From positions 1 to 64,000 of the forward strand of contig NZ_RRYH01000030.1 of NCBI RefSeq assembly GCF_004010155.1: a DNA stretch of 64,000 nt. The letters are read 5' to 3'. Made by a program: the position numbers and the translations under genes. The notes beneath the pieces were generated by a model that was not told the DNA's origin, searched no databases, and saw nothing but the letters and a program-made list of their open reading frames with translations. Numbering within the stretch: position 1 is the first letter of the stretch; each line of letters begins with the position of its first letter. Shown here in pieces: positions 25,015 through 34,222 of the stretch. The DNA comes from Solirhodobacter olei (GTDB lineage: Bacteria; Pseudomonadota; Alphaproteobacteria; Rhodobacterales; Rhodobacteraceae).

Positions 25015-25902
25015 ATGAATTTCCGCACCCTCCAGGTCTTTGTCGAGGTCGTCCGCCAGGGCGGCTTCACCCGCGCTGCGGAGACAGTCTTCGCGACCCA
25101 GTCGACAGTCAGCAAGGCAGTCCGACAGCTCGAAGATGAGGTCGGAATGCCATTGCTCGATCGGGTCGGACATCGGAGCACGCCAACGTCGGCGGGAGAA
25201 GTCGTTTATCGGCACGCGCTTCGACTTCTGGCGGAGCGGGATGACCTTATGGGGGAACTTGACGAGATCCGCGGCATGAAGCTTGGCACCCTCCGCCTTG
25301 GCCTTCCGCCCATTGGATCAAGCATCCTCTTCGCTCCGGTTCTCGCCGCCTACAGAGAGCAGTATCCTGACATCGATATCCAACTCGTCGAATACGGGAG
25401 CACCCGACTCGAAGAGGTTCTACGGGCGGGGGACCTTGATCTCGCGGGCTCACTCTTGCCGGTGTCCGCAGAGTTCGATTGGCAGGAGGTACGTCGCGAG
25501 CCGCTCGTTGCGCTCCTAACGGAGACACATCCGTTGGCGGGCGGGGCCCCGATTGGCATTGATGCGCTGAAGGATTTGCCATTCATCCTTTTCGAAGGTG
25601 GCTTCGCTCTGAACCGGATCGTCCTTGAGGCATGCCGACGGCGGGGGTTCGAACCCCAGGTTGCGGTGCGGAGCAGCCAGGTCGATTTCATCGTCGAACT
25701 TGCGGCGGCCGGCCTCGGCGTCGCATTCCTCCCGCGCATGATTGCGGATGAGCAGCGCCGACATCCTGTTGGCAAAGTCTTGTTGGCTCACAGCGATACG
25801 GACTGGAACATGGCGATGGTCTGGCGGCGCGATGCCTACCTTTCCCACGCGGCACGGGCATGGTTGACATGCTTGCGTGATCGAGAACCAGCCGGTGGGT
25901 GA
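25015..25902 (+). CDS. LysR-family regulator, divergent from lrgAB
   Basis: A 295-aa LTTR. The N-terminal winged HTH is clear (MNFRTLQVFVEVVRQGGFTR, AAETVFATQSTVSKAVRQLE), then the effector domain (GTLRLGLPPIGSSILFAPVL, LAAAGLGVAFLPRMI). The divergent arrangement with lrgAB resembles CidR, which activates cidAB in response to acetate-type signals. That role is inferred from context only. The ATG is 15 nt beyond the palindrome. Confidence 0.9.
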   Translation: MNFRTLQVFVEVVRQGGFTRAAETVFATQSTVSKAVRQLEDEVGMPLLDRVGHRSTPTSAGEVVYRHALRLLAERDDLMGELDEIRGMKLGTLRLGLPPIGSSILFAPVLAAYREQYPDIDIQLVEYGSTRLEEVLRAGDLDLAGSLLPVSAEFDWQEVRREPLVALLTETHPLAGGAPIGIDALKDLPFILFEGGFALNRIVLEACRRRGFEPQVAVRSSQVDFIVELAAAGLGVAFLPRMIADEQRRHPVGKVLLAHSDTDWNMAMVWRRDAYLSHAARAWLTCLRDREPAGG

Positions 25903-26264
25903 GCAGCGCCAGAGATTCTGCTCGTCGCCTTGCTTGCCTGAGACGATGGTTGGGCGCACTCCAAGCCAAGCCGTCAAGCACATCGCGCCAGTCTGTCACC
26001 GACGCGGCCCAATCCGAAACAGACATCACGACCCCTCCATTCGATCTGGAAGAGTTGAAACAGAAATCATCAAAAAACGCAGCTGTAGTACTATGGGCCA
26101 CGGTTTTCGCGCGTTATGGGCGGCGGACGCGCCTTTGAGGCGGGCTATGATAGCGGCGCGAGATAGTGGCATGCAAGAGTGGCACGTTTCTGCGTCTGAT
26201 GTTGTATTTCATAGTCACAACAGATATTTATGTCTGACTCATAGTGGCACGAATTGGGCCAAAA
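25903..26264. other. Gap between lysR and fic
   Basis: Only low-quality frames. One plus-strand frame near 26000-26130 contains PPFDLEELKQKSSKNAAVVL, which looks protein-like but has no start or family; it may be an eroded gene. The 3' part is AT-rich and should hold the fic promoter. Confidence 0.35.
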
Positions 26265-26294
26265 ATGAACCTCCATGAGAGGTGCGAGAACGCC

Positions 26295-27512
26295 ATGATG
26301 GAGAACATGATCATCGCGCCGACACGGATCGAACCGGCCCGGATCGAGGGTGAGATCGACTTCGGTCTGGCCGAGGCGGCGTTGAGCCTCGCCCAGGCCG
26401 CAGGCCGACTTGGCGCGGGCTTGCCGCCAGCGACACTGGCACAGGTGGCAGCGATGATCCGGGTGATGAACAGCTACTACTCGAACCGCATTGAAGGCAA
26501 CAATACCCGCCCGCGCGAGATCGAGGCGGCGCTGGCCGGGACTTTCGATGAAGACCCGCGGCGACGCGCGCTGCAGCAGGAAGGCGCGGCGCATGTCCGG
26601 CTTCAAGCCGAGATCGACCGGCGCGCTGCTATGGGGGTGCTTGAGGACCCGTCTTCGCCGGACTTCATCCGTTGGCTGCACCGGGAGTTCTATCGCGATG
26701 TCGACTCTTCGGCCCTGGTTATCCGTGAGGGTGACTCCGGAAAGGAAGGACGCATCGTCATGGTCCCGGGGGAATGGCGCGAGGGCGATGTCGAGGTCGG
26801 CGATCATGTGCCACCGCCTCATGACCGGTTGCCGGCCTTCATGGAGTATTTCCACACTCGGTTCCGGCAGGATCGGTTGCATGGCCAGGTTGCGAAGATT
26901 CTGGCAGTGGCGACGGCACATCACCGGATGAACTACATCCACCCGTTCTACGACGGTAACGGGCGGGTCAGCCGCCTGATGAGCCATGCGATGGCGCATC
27001 AGGCCGGGATCGGGACGGGGGGTCTCTGGTCGGTTTCGCGCGGTCTTGCCCGCGGAATTGCCGGCGGCGTGCCGGGGCGTGAGGAATACAAGGAGATGAT
27101 GCGTCTCGCCGACCGGATCCGACAGGGCGATCGCGATGGACGCGGGAACCTGTCGCTCCAGGCTCTCACTCGTTTCGCCGTATGGTTCCTCGGGACCTGT
27201 CGCGACCAGGTGGCCTTCATGGGAGGGCTCCTCGACTTCGCTGGCATGGGTGAGCGGCTGGCGCGCTACGCCGCGGCGCGGGATTTTCGCGCCGGAGGCG
27301 CAGAGCTCCTGCGCGCAGTGTTGATCCGCGGCCGGGTCGAGCGCGGTGACGTCGCGGCGGTGCTGGGCGTCGCGCCCCGGACTGCACGAGCCGTGATCAA
27401 AGAGTTGACCGATGATGGCATCCTGGGATCGGAGACGCCGCGCTCGGCGCTCGAGCTCAGGTTTCCGAGCCAGACCCACGAGATGCTGTTTCCGCGCCTC
27501 TTCGAAGGGTGA
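26295..27512 (+). CDS. Fic-domain protein (putative AMPylator)
   Basis: About 405 aa. The Fic catalytic motif is canonical, HPFYDGNGRVSR starting near residue 216. An upstream SNRIEGNN (residue 63) matches the S/T-x3-E-G/N inhibitory helix, so this is the self-inhibited N-terminal type. The C-terminus ends in a winged HTH-like part (RVERGDVAAVLGVAPRTARA, then VIKELTDDGILGSETPR). Such proteins transfer AMP to targets unless the inhibitory Glu blocks ATP. ATG 26295 has AGAGGTG upstream; ATG 26265 is an alternative. Confidence 0.88.
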   Translation: MMENMIIAPTRIEPARIEGEIDFGLAEAALSLAQAAGRLGAGLPPATLAQVAAMIRVMNSYYSNRIEGNNTRPREIEAALAGTFDEDPRRRALQQEGAAHVRLQAEIDRRAAMGVLEDPSSPDFIRWLHREFYRDVDSSALVIREGDSGKEGRIVMVPGEWREGDVEVGDHVPPPHDRLPAFMEYFHTRFRQDRLHGQVAKILAVATAHHRMNYIHPFYDGNGRVSRLMSHAMAHQAGIGTGGLWSVSRGLARGIAGGVPGREEYKEMMRLADRIRQGDRDGRGNLSLQALTRFAVWFLGTCRDQVAFMGGLLDFAGMGERLARYAAARDFRAGGAELLRAVLIRGRVERGDVAAVLGVAPRTARAVIKELTDDGILGSETPRSALELRFPSQTHEMLFPRLFEG

Positions 27513-28446
27513 GCCGGCGTGCGCCGAGTGTCAGAAGGACAGTGCGCGTGAATAGCAATGCTGCGCCTCGACTCGCAATGTATGTTGGCGGAATTCGCAG
27601 GAACCGAAATCGTCAGCCCCAGGCGTTCACGCGATCACGGAACTGGGCGTCTGTCATGCAGCGTCCTTGCGACATGAGGGACTCGGCCCGGCGGATCCGG
27701 CCGCCCTTTCCGATATCCCGCGTGACGCGGATGCAGGCCGGCGATCGCTGATCGCGAAGTAGCAGTCTCTCCTGGCGAACGCGCAGGTGTCGGCAAGTCC
27801 GGTCGGTTCGAACTCCCGGGGGATCCGGGTCCGGCAGAGCCGTCAGCAAACCGAAAACGCCATCACTAGATAGATCGCGGGTTCAACAGACCCGCCAGCA
27901 GGCGACGAGCAGGACAAGATCTTGCCACATCCCTGTGAGGTGCACATCAACCGCAAGCACCGCTAGTTCGGGAAGTAGGCCTAGATCAAGTCCAGACCTC
28001 CTGCGCGCTGGTTGCATAGATCGCCAAGCGGCGGGGGACAGAGAGCCGTCACAGTGCCTGGCAGTCTGTGAGGCGCCGCTCCTTCGACAATTTGGAGGCA
28101 CCGGATGAGGAAGTATCTGATATCGAGGGCAGCGGCGCGCATCCCTTGAACACACCGAGAAGAAGCGGCGCGATGTGCAGCGACGCGGCCTCAGGTAGTA
28201 TCCGCCGTTGGACAGGATCTCCTCGATACTCGCCGAGAGCCTCGAGGCATGGGAGGCCGACGCCTTGACCGCGCTCGCGAAAATTCCCCGGTCAGAGAGG
28301 ACACCGGCACTCCAACGGCTGCTCGACCTTCGTCTCGCGGAACCGGCGGTCGCCAACGAGGCTCGGACCGGGTATCGCGTCTCGCTGCTCGGGCAGTCGG
28401 TTCTCGCTATACTGCGCCAGGCAAGATAGCGCCCAGTCCGTCGATC
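27513..28446. other. 934 bp with no secure gene; one possible fragment
   Basis: The only frame with protein character is on the plus strand at about 28208-28429 (LAKIPRSERTPALQRLLDLR, then GYRVSLLGQSVLAILRQ). It reads like the C-terminal part of a winged-helix protein but has no ATG or ribosome site, so it is probably a truncated gene. A minus frame at 27613-27849 is less convincing. No IS ends were recognised. Confidence 0.35.
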
Positions 28447-28656
28447 CTAGAGTAAGTTCCGACGCAGGTAGAGTTGCCCAGCGACGAGCCCGACGCGCTC
28501 AGTATCCGTCAGCTCGACAAGGGCTACCTCGAAGTCATTCTCGAGAACGCCCAGGCTCTGCCGCACGGCGATCGGGTCGACCGCCCGCTCCGGAACGGTC
28601 GCATCCTGGTGCTCCAACTTGTCGAGGATTGCTTGTCGCATGTTCTTGGCGTGCAC
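28447..28656 (-). CDS. Small hypothetical protein, paralogue of the 18.4-kb gene
   Basis: A 69-aa protein: AILDKLEHQDATVPERAVDP, IAVRQSLGVLENDFEVALVE, VGLVAGQLYLRRNLL. The conserved pattern matches the gene at 18364-18570 throughout, with many substitutions, so the two are old paralogues rather than a recent duplication. GTG 28656 is a good start, with GGGGAGG about 7 nt upstream; an ATG five codons later is possible. No partner gene is shared by the two loci. Function unknown. Confidence 0.65.
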   Translation of the reverse strand: MHAKNMRQAILDKLEHQDATVPERAVDPIAVRQSLGVLENDFEVALVELTDTERVGLVAGQLYLRRNLL

Positions 28657-28877
28657 TGCTCGTCCTCCCCATTTGGCTTTGCATATCCCTCAATAGATGG
28701 TCGCTGACACACCTCGTCGGGTGCCCCAGGTCTTCTCTCGCTCACGTTGTGTGGCGTCTGACCGTTTGGGCCACGAGGTTGATGTAATTCTTATTGTCGC
28801 CCCTAGCCAGGCGGCTGCGCGAGCGCATCACCTCGACTGCATCTTCTGCGGGGCCGCGATACAGGCCAAACGCCGGT

Positions 28878-29171
28878 TCAGGCGCCGCGCAACAGATCCT
28901 GAACGACGGACGGCTTTTTGGCGATCAGGGCAAGCAGCACCTGGGCCGGACCCGTTGGATGACGACGTCCATGTTCCCAGTTCAAGAGTGTACCCTTGGC
29001 GACACCAATGCTTTTGGCGAATTCGGCCTGCGACAGACCAGTCTTCTGGCGAACGGCGACAACATCGACATCGGCGACAGCCACCTCATGCAGCCTTGCG
29101 CCGGCGGTGTCGCCGTTCGCAAAAGCCAGTGCCTCTTCCAGGCCCTTGGACACAGATTCGAATACGCTCAT
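28878..29171 (-). CDS. Xre-type antitoxin (HigA/NadS-like)
   Basis: A 97-aa HTH protein. Its N-terminal SVSKGLEEALAFANGDTAGA is typical of NadS/HigA antitoxins encoded after a RelE-like toxin. The HTH is VRQKTGLSQAEFAKSIGVAK plus GTLLNWEHGRRHPTGPAQVL. It should neutralise the upstream toxin and bind the palindrome before it. Its start overlaps the toxin stop by ATGA. Confidence 0.88.
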   Translation of the reverse strand: MSVFESVSKGLEEALAFANGDTAGARLHEVAVADVDVVAVRQKTGLSQAEFAKSIGVAKGTLLNWEHGRRHPTGPAQVLLALIAKKPSVVQDLLRGA

Positions 29172-29509
29172 GTTGGGTCTCCATAGCGTGCGATGATCAC
29201 CTTGCTCATTTCGACGGCCGCCGCCTGTTCAGCCCTCGACAGATTAGCCTTCTCGTTCTTGGCGAACACCGTGATCAGGAATATCGGCATATGCGTTCCG
29301 CCAAACACATAGATCGTCCTGAAGCCTCCACTCTTGCCGCCGCCCTCCCGCGGGATGCGGACCTTGCGCAGCCCGCCACCAAGGGCCACGCCAGCCTCTG
29401 GGTTGGCGGCAATGTAGTCGATCGCCGCCTTGCGCTCCTGCTCCGACATGATTGCCCTGGCGCGCTTCTGGAATTCCGGTAGCTCGACCACGGTTTGCAA
29501 TCGTGTCAT
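29168..29509 (-). CDS. RelE/HigB-family toxin (COG4737-like)
   Basis: A 113-aa toxin with LPEFQKRARAIMSEQERKAA, GVALGGGLRKVRIPREGGGK and RTIYVFGGTHMPIFLITVFA, which is typical of RelE-type toxins paired with NadS-like antitoxins. Both ATG 29521 and ATG 29509 are in frame. A promoter with -10 at 29519-29524 would start transcription near 29512, inside the first candidate, so I prefer 29509. Target and cleavage mode are not visible from sequence. Confidence 0.85.
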   Translation of the reverse strand: MTRLQTVVELPEFQKRARAIMSEQERKAAIDYIAANPEAGVALGGGLRKVRIPREGGGKSGGFRTIYVFGGTHMPIFLITVFAKNEKANLSRAEQAAAVEMSKVIIARYGDPT

Positions 29510-29518
29510 CTTCGGTCC

Positions 29519-29554
29519 CATATATGCGCCACTGACCTATACGTCAATGACGTA
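29519..29554 (-). promoter_or_regulatory. Promoter and perfect palindromic operator of the RelE/Xre module
   Basis: On the minus strand TTGACG (complement of 29542-29547) and TATATG (complement of 29519-29524) are 17 nt apart. TACGTCA-a-TGACGTA (29540-29554), a perfect 7+1+7 palindrome, covers the -35 box. This fits repression by the Xre antitoxin. Confidence 0.7.
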
Positions 29555-29775
29555 CAATCTGGTGCCGGCGGCTGCAATACTGGTGCGCGACGGAATGTTA
29601 TCCGGGCTTCCGCCGCACAATAAGCTTCAAGAGCCAGCGCCTGTCGATGATCCGCCGAACCTCCGACGCAACTTTGCTCGCCGCCCGTCCGCGCCGATCA
29701 GAATTGCGCGGCGCTGGCCGTTATTGCTCTGTGCGTCAATCTGCGCACAAGCGAAGCCAAGGGGACGAACCAACG

Positions 29776-30324
29776 TCAGTCGAGGAAGGCCGCCGCAAGC
29801 GCAGGGGGGAGGTCGAATTCGGACCGCACGCGGGCACGCCCGGCGGACGACATCTTTCGCGCGGTCTTTTCGACAATTTTCTGCACCGCCGCGGGGTCGT
29901 GCTGCGCTGCAAAGGGTTGGAAATACCAGCGCAGAAAGGTGAAACAGACGACATCCTCCAACATCTGCACGGACGGGTCGCGCTTCAGTCCTTCCTTACG
30001 CAACATCGCTGCCACGTGGTCCTGGCTGGCTGCGTCATAACCCGCCTCGGCCATCAGCCCCGCCACCCGAGCGCCATGGCGCCGTCCCTGTTCCCGCCTC
30101 CAGGCCAGATAGCCCTCCTTCCCCTCAGGATAGCTAGTGCGCGGCAGGGTCCAACGTTCAATATGCTGACCCCGCACCGCGATCTGCAGCACCTCGTCCG
30201 CGTCCGGATCCAGCCGCGCCAGTTCTGCACTCATCCGCTGGCCATAGAGCAGCGCCTCACCTTGCGGATCCGCCCGATTAGCCGCGTCAATCGCGTCTAG
30301 GGCCCATTGCAACCGATCCGTCAT
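29776..30324 (-). CDS. DUF4202 domain protein
   Basis: A 182-aa protein matching DUF4202: RLQWALDAIDAANRADPQGE, LQIAVRGQHIERWTLPRTSY, HVAAMLRKEGLKRDPSVQML and EDVVCFTFLRWYFQPFAAQH, with many conserved His, Glu and Asp residues recalling metal-dependent HD-like folds. No reaction is known to me. I start at ATG 30324; the 45 residues before it in the open frame are unlike the family. It is downstream of the SNF2 gene on the same strand, 149 nt away, and could share its transcript. Confidence 0.82.
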   Translation of the reverse strand: MTDRLQWALDAIDAANRADPQGEALLYGQRMSAELARLDPDADEVLQIAVRGQHIERWTLPRTSYPEGKEGYLAWRREQGRRHGARVAGLMAEAGYDAASQDHVAAMLRKEGLKRDPSVQMLEDVVCFTFLRWYFQPFAAQHDPAAVQKIVEKTARKMSSAGRARVRSEFDLPPALAAAFLD

Positions 30325-30473
30325 AGCCAAAACCCCCAATTGTGGCTCCGCCAGAGTATCCACCGTCGCCCCCGTGGACCACCAGGAAGCCGGCACCGGC
30401 ACCGGTGTCGTTTTTCCTTGATACCTGAGACGAACGCGGCGAGCGCGATGTCTTGCCATTTAACACCAACGCC

Positions 30474-33400
30474 TCACTGACCCGTCAGCGGCGCGAACAG
30501 ATCTGCAATCACGTCCTCGTCGAAGAACCCTTCCGTAGTGCCATCGTTGCCTTCGGCAAAAAGCGCGTCCGCCAGGGCCTGTTTCTTGGCCTGAAGTTGG
30601 AGAATCTTCTCCTCGACCGTGGCGGAGGCAACAAGGCGATGGACGAAGACCGGCTTGTCCTGACCGATCCGATGCACACGGTCCATCGCCTGCCGTTCCA
30701 CAGCCGGGTTCCACCACGGGTCATAGAGGATCACCGTATCGGCTTCGGTCAGCGTCAGCCCCACCCCGCCTGCCTTCAGGCTCAGCAAGAACACCGGTGC
30801 GGCGCCCTCCTTAAACGCCCGCAATATCTCCGGCCGGTTCGTCGTCTGGCCGGTCAGCATCAGATGCTTGATCCTGAGAGCGTCGAGATCGGCCGCGATC
30901 AGTTCCAGCATCTCTACGAATTGCGAGAAGACGAGTACTCGCCGGCCCTCCGCCACCAGTTCCTGCAGCAGCTCCCGCAGCCGCGCGCGCTTCGCGCTGT
31001 CTTTCACCGTGCGCGCGGCATCGGTTTTCACCAGGGCCGGATCGCAGCACACCTGGCGCAGCTTCAGCAGGGCATCGAGTATCGTTATACGGGCCGCCGC
31101 AAGCCCGCGCGCCGCAACCGCCTCGCGGACACGGACGTCCATCACGCTGCGCACGGTTTCGTATAGCGCCTGTTGCGGTTTCGGCAGATCAACCTGATCG
31201 AGGATCTCCGTGCGCGGGGGAAGTTCGGCGGCGACCTCTTCCTTTGTCCGCCTGAGCAAGAACGGCTTCAGCCGACGATTGAGCCGCGCTTGGGCAACCC
31301 TGTCACCCTGTTTCTCGATAGGTGTCCGAAAGACCGACTGGAAAGTCTTACGATCGCCGAGCAGGCCCGGCACGACCCAGTCGAACAACGTCCACAGATC
31401 CTGAAGCGAGTTTTCCATCGGTGTGCCGGTCAACGCGAGCCGCCCGCGCGCCGGAATGTCGCGCAATGCCTTGGCCATCTGGGCGGCGGGGTTTTTCAAG
31501 GTCTGCGCTTCGTCGATGATCACCAGGTCCCAGGCGATATCCGATAACACCTCCCGGTCCCGCCCCAGAAGCGGATAGGTCGTCACCACGAGGTCGGCCG
31601 TGCCGATACGATCCAACAGCGCCCCGCGTCGCGTACCATGCAGGATCAGGAGGTCCAGTTCCGGCGTGAAGCGCGCCGATTGCTCCTGCCAGCCATGCAG
31701 CAGGCTCGTCGGCACGACGAGAAGCGCAGGCCCCTGCGCCGCGCCTTGTTCCTTGCGGGCCTGCAGCAGCGCCAGAACCTGCAGCGTCTTGCCCAGCCCC
31801 ATGTCGTCGGCCAATACGCCGCCGAACCCGGCACGGATCAGGCTGCCCATCCAGGCGGCACCTAGCGCCTGGTAGCCGCGCAAATCTGCCTTCAAACCAC
31901 GCGGCGGTGCCACGGATGCGACCCCACGCAGCGCCTGGAGGTTGCGCGCCAGCGGCAGGATCCCGGCATGGTCGGCAAATTTAACGGGGCTGCCGGCGAG
32001 AACGGCCTCCGCCTCGGCGGCCAATGTAGCCTCGGCCGGATGCAGGCGCTCAGGATCGGCATGGTGTTGCAGGAACAGGTGCAGGACCCGGGCGATTGGG
32101 CTCAGGTCGACCGAGGCATAGGTGCCCTTGCCCAGATCGATGAAAACCGGGCGATCCGCCAACAGGCTGTGCAGGGTTTCGAGATCTGGTGGCCGACTTG
32201 CATCGAGCTCACCGCCAAGCTGCGACAGGACGGCGGCAATCAGCGGGGCAAGATCGTGCAGCCGCCCCGCAATCTCGACCTTGAAGCCCAGATCGAACCA
32301 GCCGTGCCCGAGAAACCGCTCCCCGCCCTGGGTCGCGGTGGACACCACAAGCTGCGTCTCGGCCTCTTCCAGACGATATGGCCACTTCGACGTGATCTCG
32401 ACCGCCCACCCCTCCGCGCGCAATCGCGGAACTTCATGAAACGCGAACCTCAGCGCGTCCGAGCTGCGGCAGACCTCCAGCGTCAAAGGATTGAATTCCC
32501 CCTGGGCAAAGACGAAATCGCAAGCCGTCATCCGCTCGCCTGGCATATATTGCTCGAGGGTTTCCACGGGGACGGCCCCTGCCAGTTGCAGCCGTGCGAG
32601 GACGGTCGCCTCCCATTCCCGGTCGCGCTCCAGCGTGACCAGATCGCTCCCCTCCACAAAGCGCGGCGATGCGTCTTCCCAGGCGGCAACCGCCTGTCCC
32701 TCGTAGATGAAAAACACCGCGACGGTCGGCAGCGTTACGGTCGGTGCGCGGCGGGCGTATCCTTCCCGTGCGGTTGCCGCAGCAAGGACCAGGCGCACCT
32801 GCCGTATCTGTGCCGAACGGCGGATTTCGCCCGGCATATGCGGCGCGGGCAAGGGCATGGGACCGAGCGTGGCCGGCAGTCCGCCTCCCAATGCTCTGGC
32901 ATCACTTGGCTCAAGCGCCGGACAATCCCGTACAAGACGCAGTATCTCGTCGGACACCGGCGCGGCAAGCCGGCCGATCCGTCCGCTGTTCCGGTCGATC
33001 CAAAGGCCATCTTCCCCAAAGCGGCCCACATCCAGCGGATCACCCTCGGGCGTCAGAAATCGCAATGTCTGGCTGCCATCCACCGCAACGGTCCAGCCAA
33101 GCACCGGCTCGTTGACGACATCCGACCATTCCAATGCAGCCTGTGGGCTGGGTTCGCCGAAGAGCCGACCTGTCGCACAAAGAGAGCGCATCAACGCGGC
33201 ACCGACAGATGCCTGCTTCTGCAAGACATCGGGGAGCTCGGAGCCATAGCCATATTGCCCGGCAAGGCAGCGTGCCCTCGCCAGCGTGCCTGCCAGCTCG
33301 AGATCGACAGGGCGGAGAAACTCAGGCGTGGTCCGGCTCGCGCGCAATTGGTGGAACAGGTCATAGCGCCGGATCGTGGCGTTGAGCCCAATCCCCTTGG

Positions 33401-33896
33401 CACTGACCCGCGCCTTGTGGAGGTCGATCCGGAAGCCAGGCTGCAGACAATCGAGGACGTAGACCAGCCGGTCCTTGATCTTGTCAGGATAATCCTCAGG
33501 ACGCGGCGACGAGAAGGACGCCGCCGGCGGAACGACGTCCTTGATGGCGCGTGCGCGACCGATCCAGCTTTGCACCGGCCCCGAGAGCCTGGGGGCTGCA
33601 TCATTCCCGGCTTGAGCCCCACCACTGGCCAGAGCGTAGAGGGCCGCGGCAACGTGCTTGCAATTGATATGCACCGGACAGGTGCAAAGCCCGTGAATCC
33701 GGCCGTTGCGATGCCGGGACGACGGAGTTTCTATGCCGATCGTCTGCTGATAGGTTGTGCCGCGCCCGTTGCTGACCCGAGACGTGACGCCGCCTGTGCC
33801 ATCGGGCGCGACAGCCAGGACAAACCCGGCATGAAAGTAGACCTGCGCGCGCTCCAGGGTAGCCCGGTCGAAATGTGCGGCGAGCGCTACAGCCAT
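30474..33896 (-). CDS. SWIM zinc-finger SNF2-family DEAD/DEAH helicase
   Basis: A protein of about 1140 aa. A SWIM finger (LCTCPVHINCKHVAAAL, about residues 70-86, C-x-C and C-x-H) comes first. The long middle region is unrecognised. The SNF2 ATPase follows: Walker A VLADDMGLGKTLQVLALLQA near residue 700, Walker B VIIDEAQTLKN, LALTGTPMENSLQDLWTLFD and FLLRRTKEEVAAELPPRTEI, then the C-terminal helicase motifs VLVFSQFVEMLELIAADLDA, SLKAGGVGLTLTEADTVILY and DRVHRIGQDKPV. It is a nucleic-acid translocase, related to bacterial RapA-like proteins. ATG 33896 is chosen because 70 upstream codons lack family character. Confidence 0.9.
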   Translation of the reverse strand: MAVALAAHFDRATLERAQVYFHAGFVLAVAPDGTGGVTSRVSNGRGTTYQQTIGIETPSSRHRNGRIHGLCTCPVHINCKHVAAALYALASGGAQAGNDAAPRLSGPVQSWIGRARAIKDVVPPAASFSSPRPEDYPDKIKDRLVYVLDCLQPGFRIDLHKARVSAKGIGLNATIRRYDLFHQLRASRTTPEFLRPVDLELAGTLARARCLAGQYGYGSELPDVLQKQASVGAALMRSLCATGRLFGEPSPQAALEWSDVVNEPVLGWTVAVDGSQTLRFLTPEGDPLDVGRFGEDGLWIDRNSGRIGRLAAPVSDEILRLVRDCPALEPSDARALGGGLPATLGPMPLPAPHMPGEIRRSAQIRQVRLVLAAATAREGYARRAPTVTLPTVAVFFIYEGQAVAAWEDASPRFVEGSDLVTLERDREWEATVLARLQLAGAVPVETLEQYMPGERMTACDFVFAQGEFNPLTLEVCRSSDALRFAFHEVPRLRAEGWAVEITSKWPYRLEEAETQLVVSTATQGGERFLGHGWFDLGFKVEIAGRLHDLAPLIAAVLSQLGGELDASRPPDLETLHSLLADRPVFIDLGKGTYASVDLSPIARVLHLFLQHHADPERLHPAEATLAAEAEAVLAGSPVKFADHAGILPLARNLQALRGVASVAPPRGLKADLRGYQALGAAWMGSLIRAGFGGVLADDMGLGKTLQVLALLQARKEQGAAQGPALLVVPTSLLHGWQEQSARFTPELDLLILHGTRRGALLDRIGTADLVVTTYPLLGRDREVLSDIAWDLVIIDEAQTLKNPAAQMAKALRDIPARGRLALTGTPMENSLQDLWTLFDWVVPGLLGDRKTFQSVFRTPIEKQGDRVAQARLNRRLKPFLLRRTKEEVAAELPPRTEILDQVDLPKPQQALYETVRSVMDVRVREAVAARGLAAARITILDALLKLRQVCCDPALVKTDAARTVKDSAKRARLRELLQELVAEGRRVLVFSQFVEMLELIAADLDALRIKHLMLTGQTTNRPEILRAFKEGAAPVFLLSLKAGGVGLTLTEADTVILYDPWWNPAVERQAMDRVHRIGQDKPVFVHRLVASATVEEKILQLQAKKQALADALFAEGNDGTTEGFFDEDVIADLFAPLTGQ

Positions 33897-34222
33897 CTTC
33901 GTCTCTTGCCAATGTGCCGCGGGAGGCAACCACCCGCGCGCAGCTGCCCGATGTGCGGTGACCATGGGCCACGGCGCAACAACCAACAAGCGCGTATTTG
34001 CACCCCAGATCACGCATCTTGCGGCCCAACCTCGGCCAGCCGCTCGGGGATCTGGCAAGAGGCACAGGCTCCCCAGCAACGCACATCCGGGCTTGTTCCG
34101 TATTGACACTCAGTTGCACGGCCCCAGTGCGCAATCGAGCGCCTGCAGCCTACCCAGGCAGCACCTTGATCACAAACGCGTGAACTCCATATCTTGCGGA
34201 TGGACCTCGTGGGGGTGCGGAG

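Noticed and set aside
26145-27479. Long 444-codon minus-strand frame opposite the Fic gene
   Set aside because: It is the antisense of the fic gene; the His/Arg/Pro-rich product lacks any domain.
31968-34106. 712-codon plus-strand frame opposite the SNF2 helicase
   Set aside because: Antisense of a strong helicase gene in GC-rich DNA; no start or domain.
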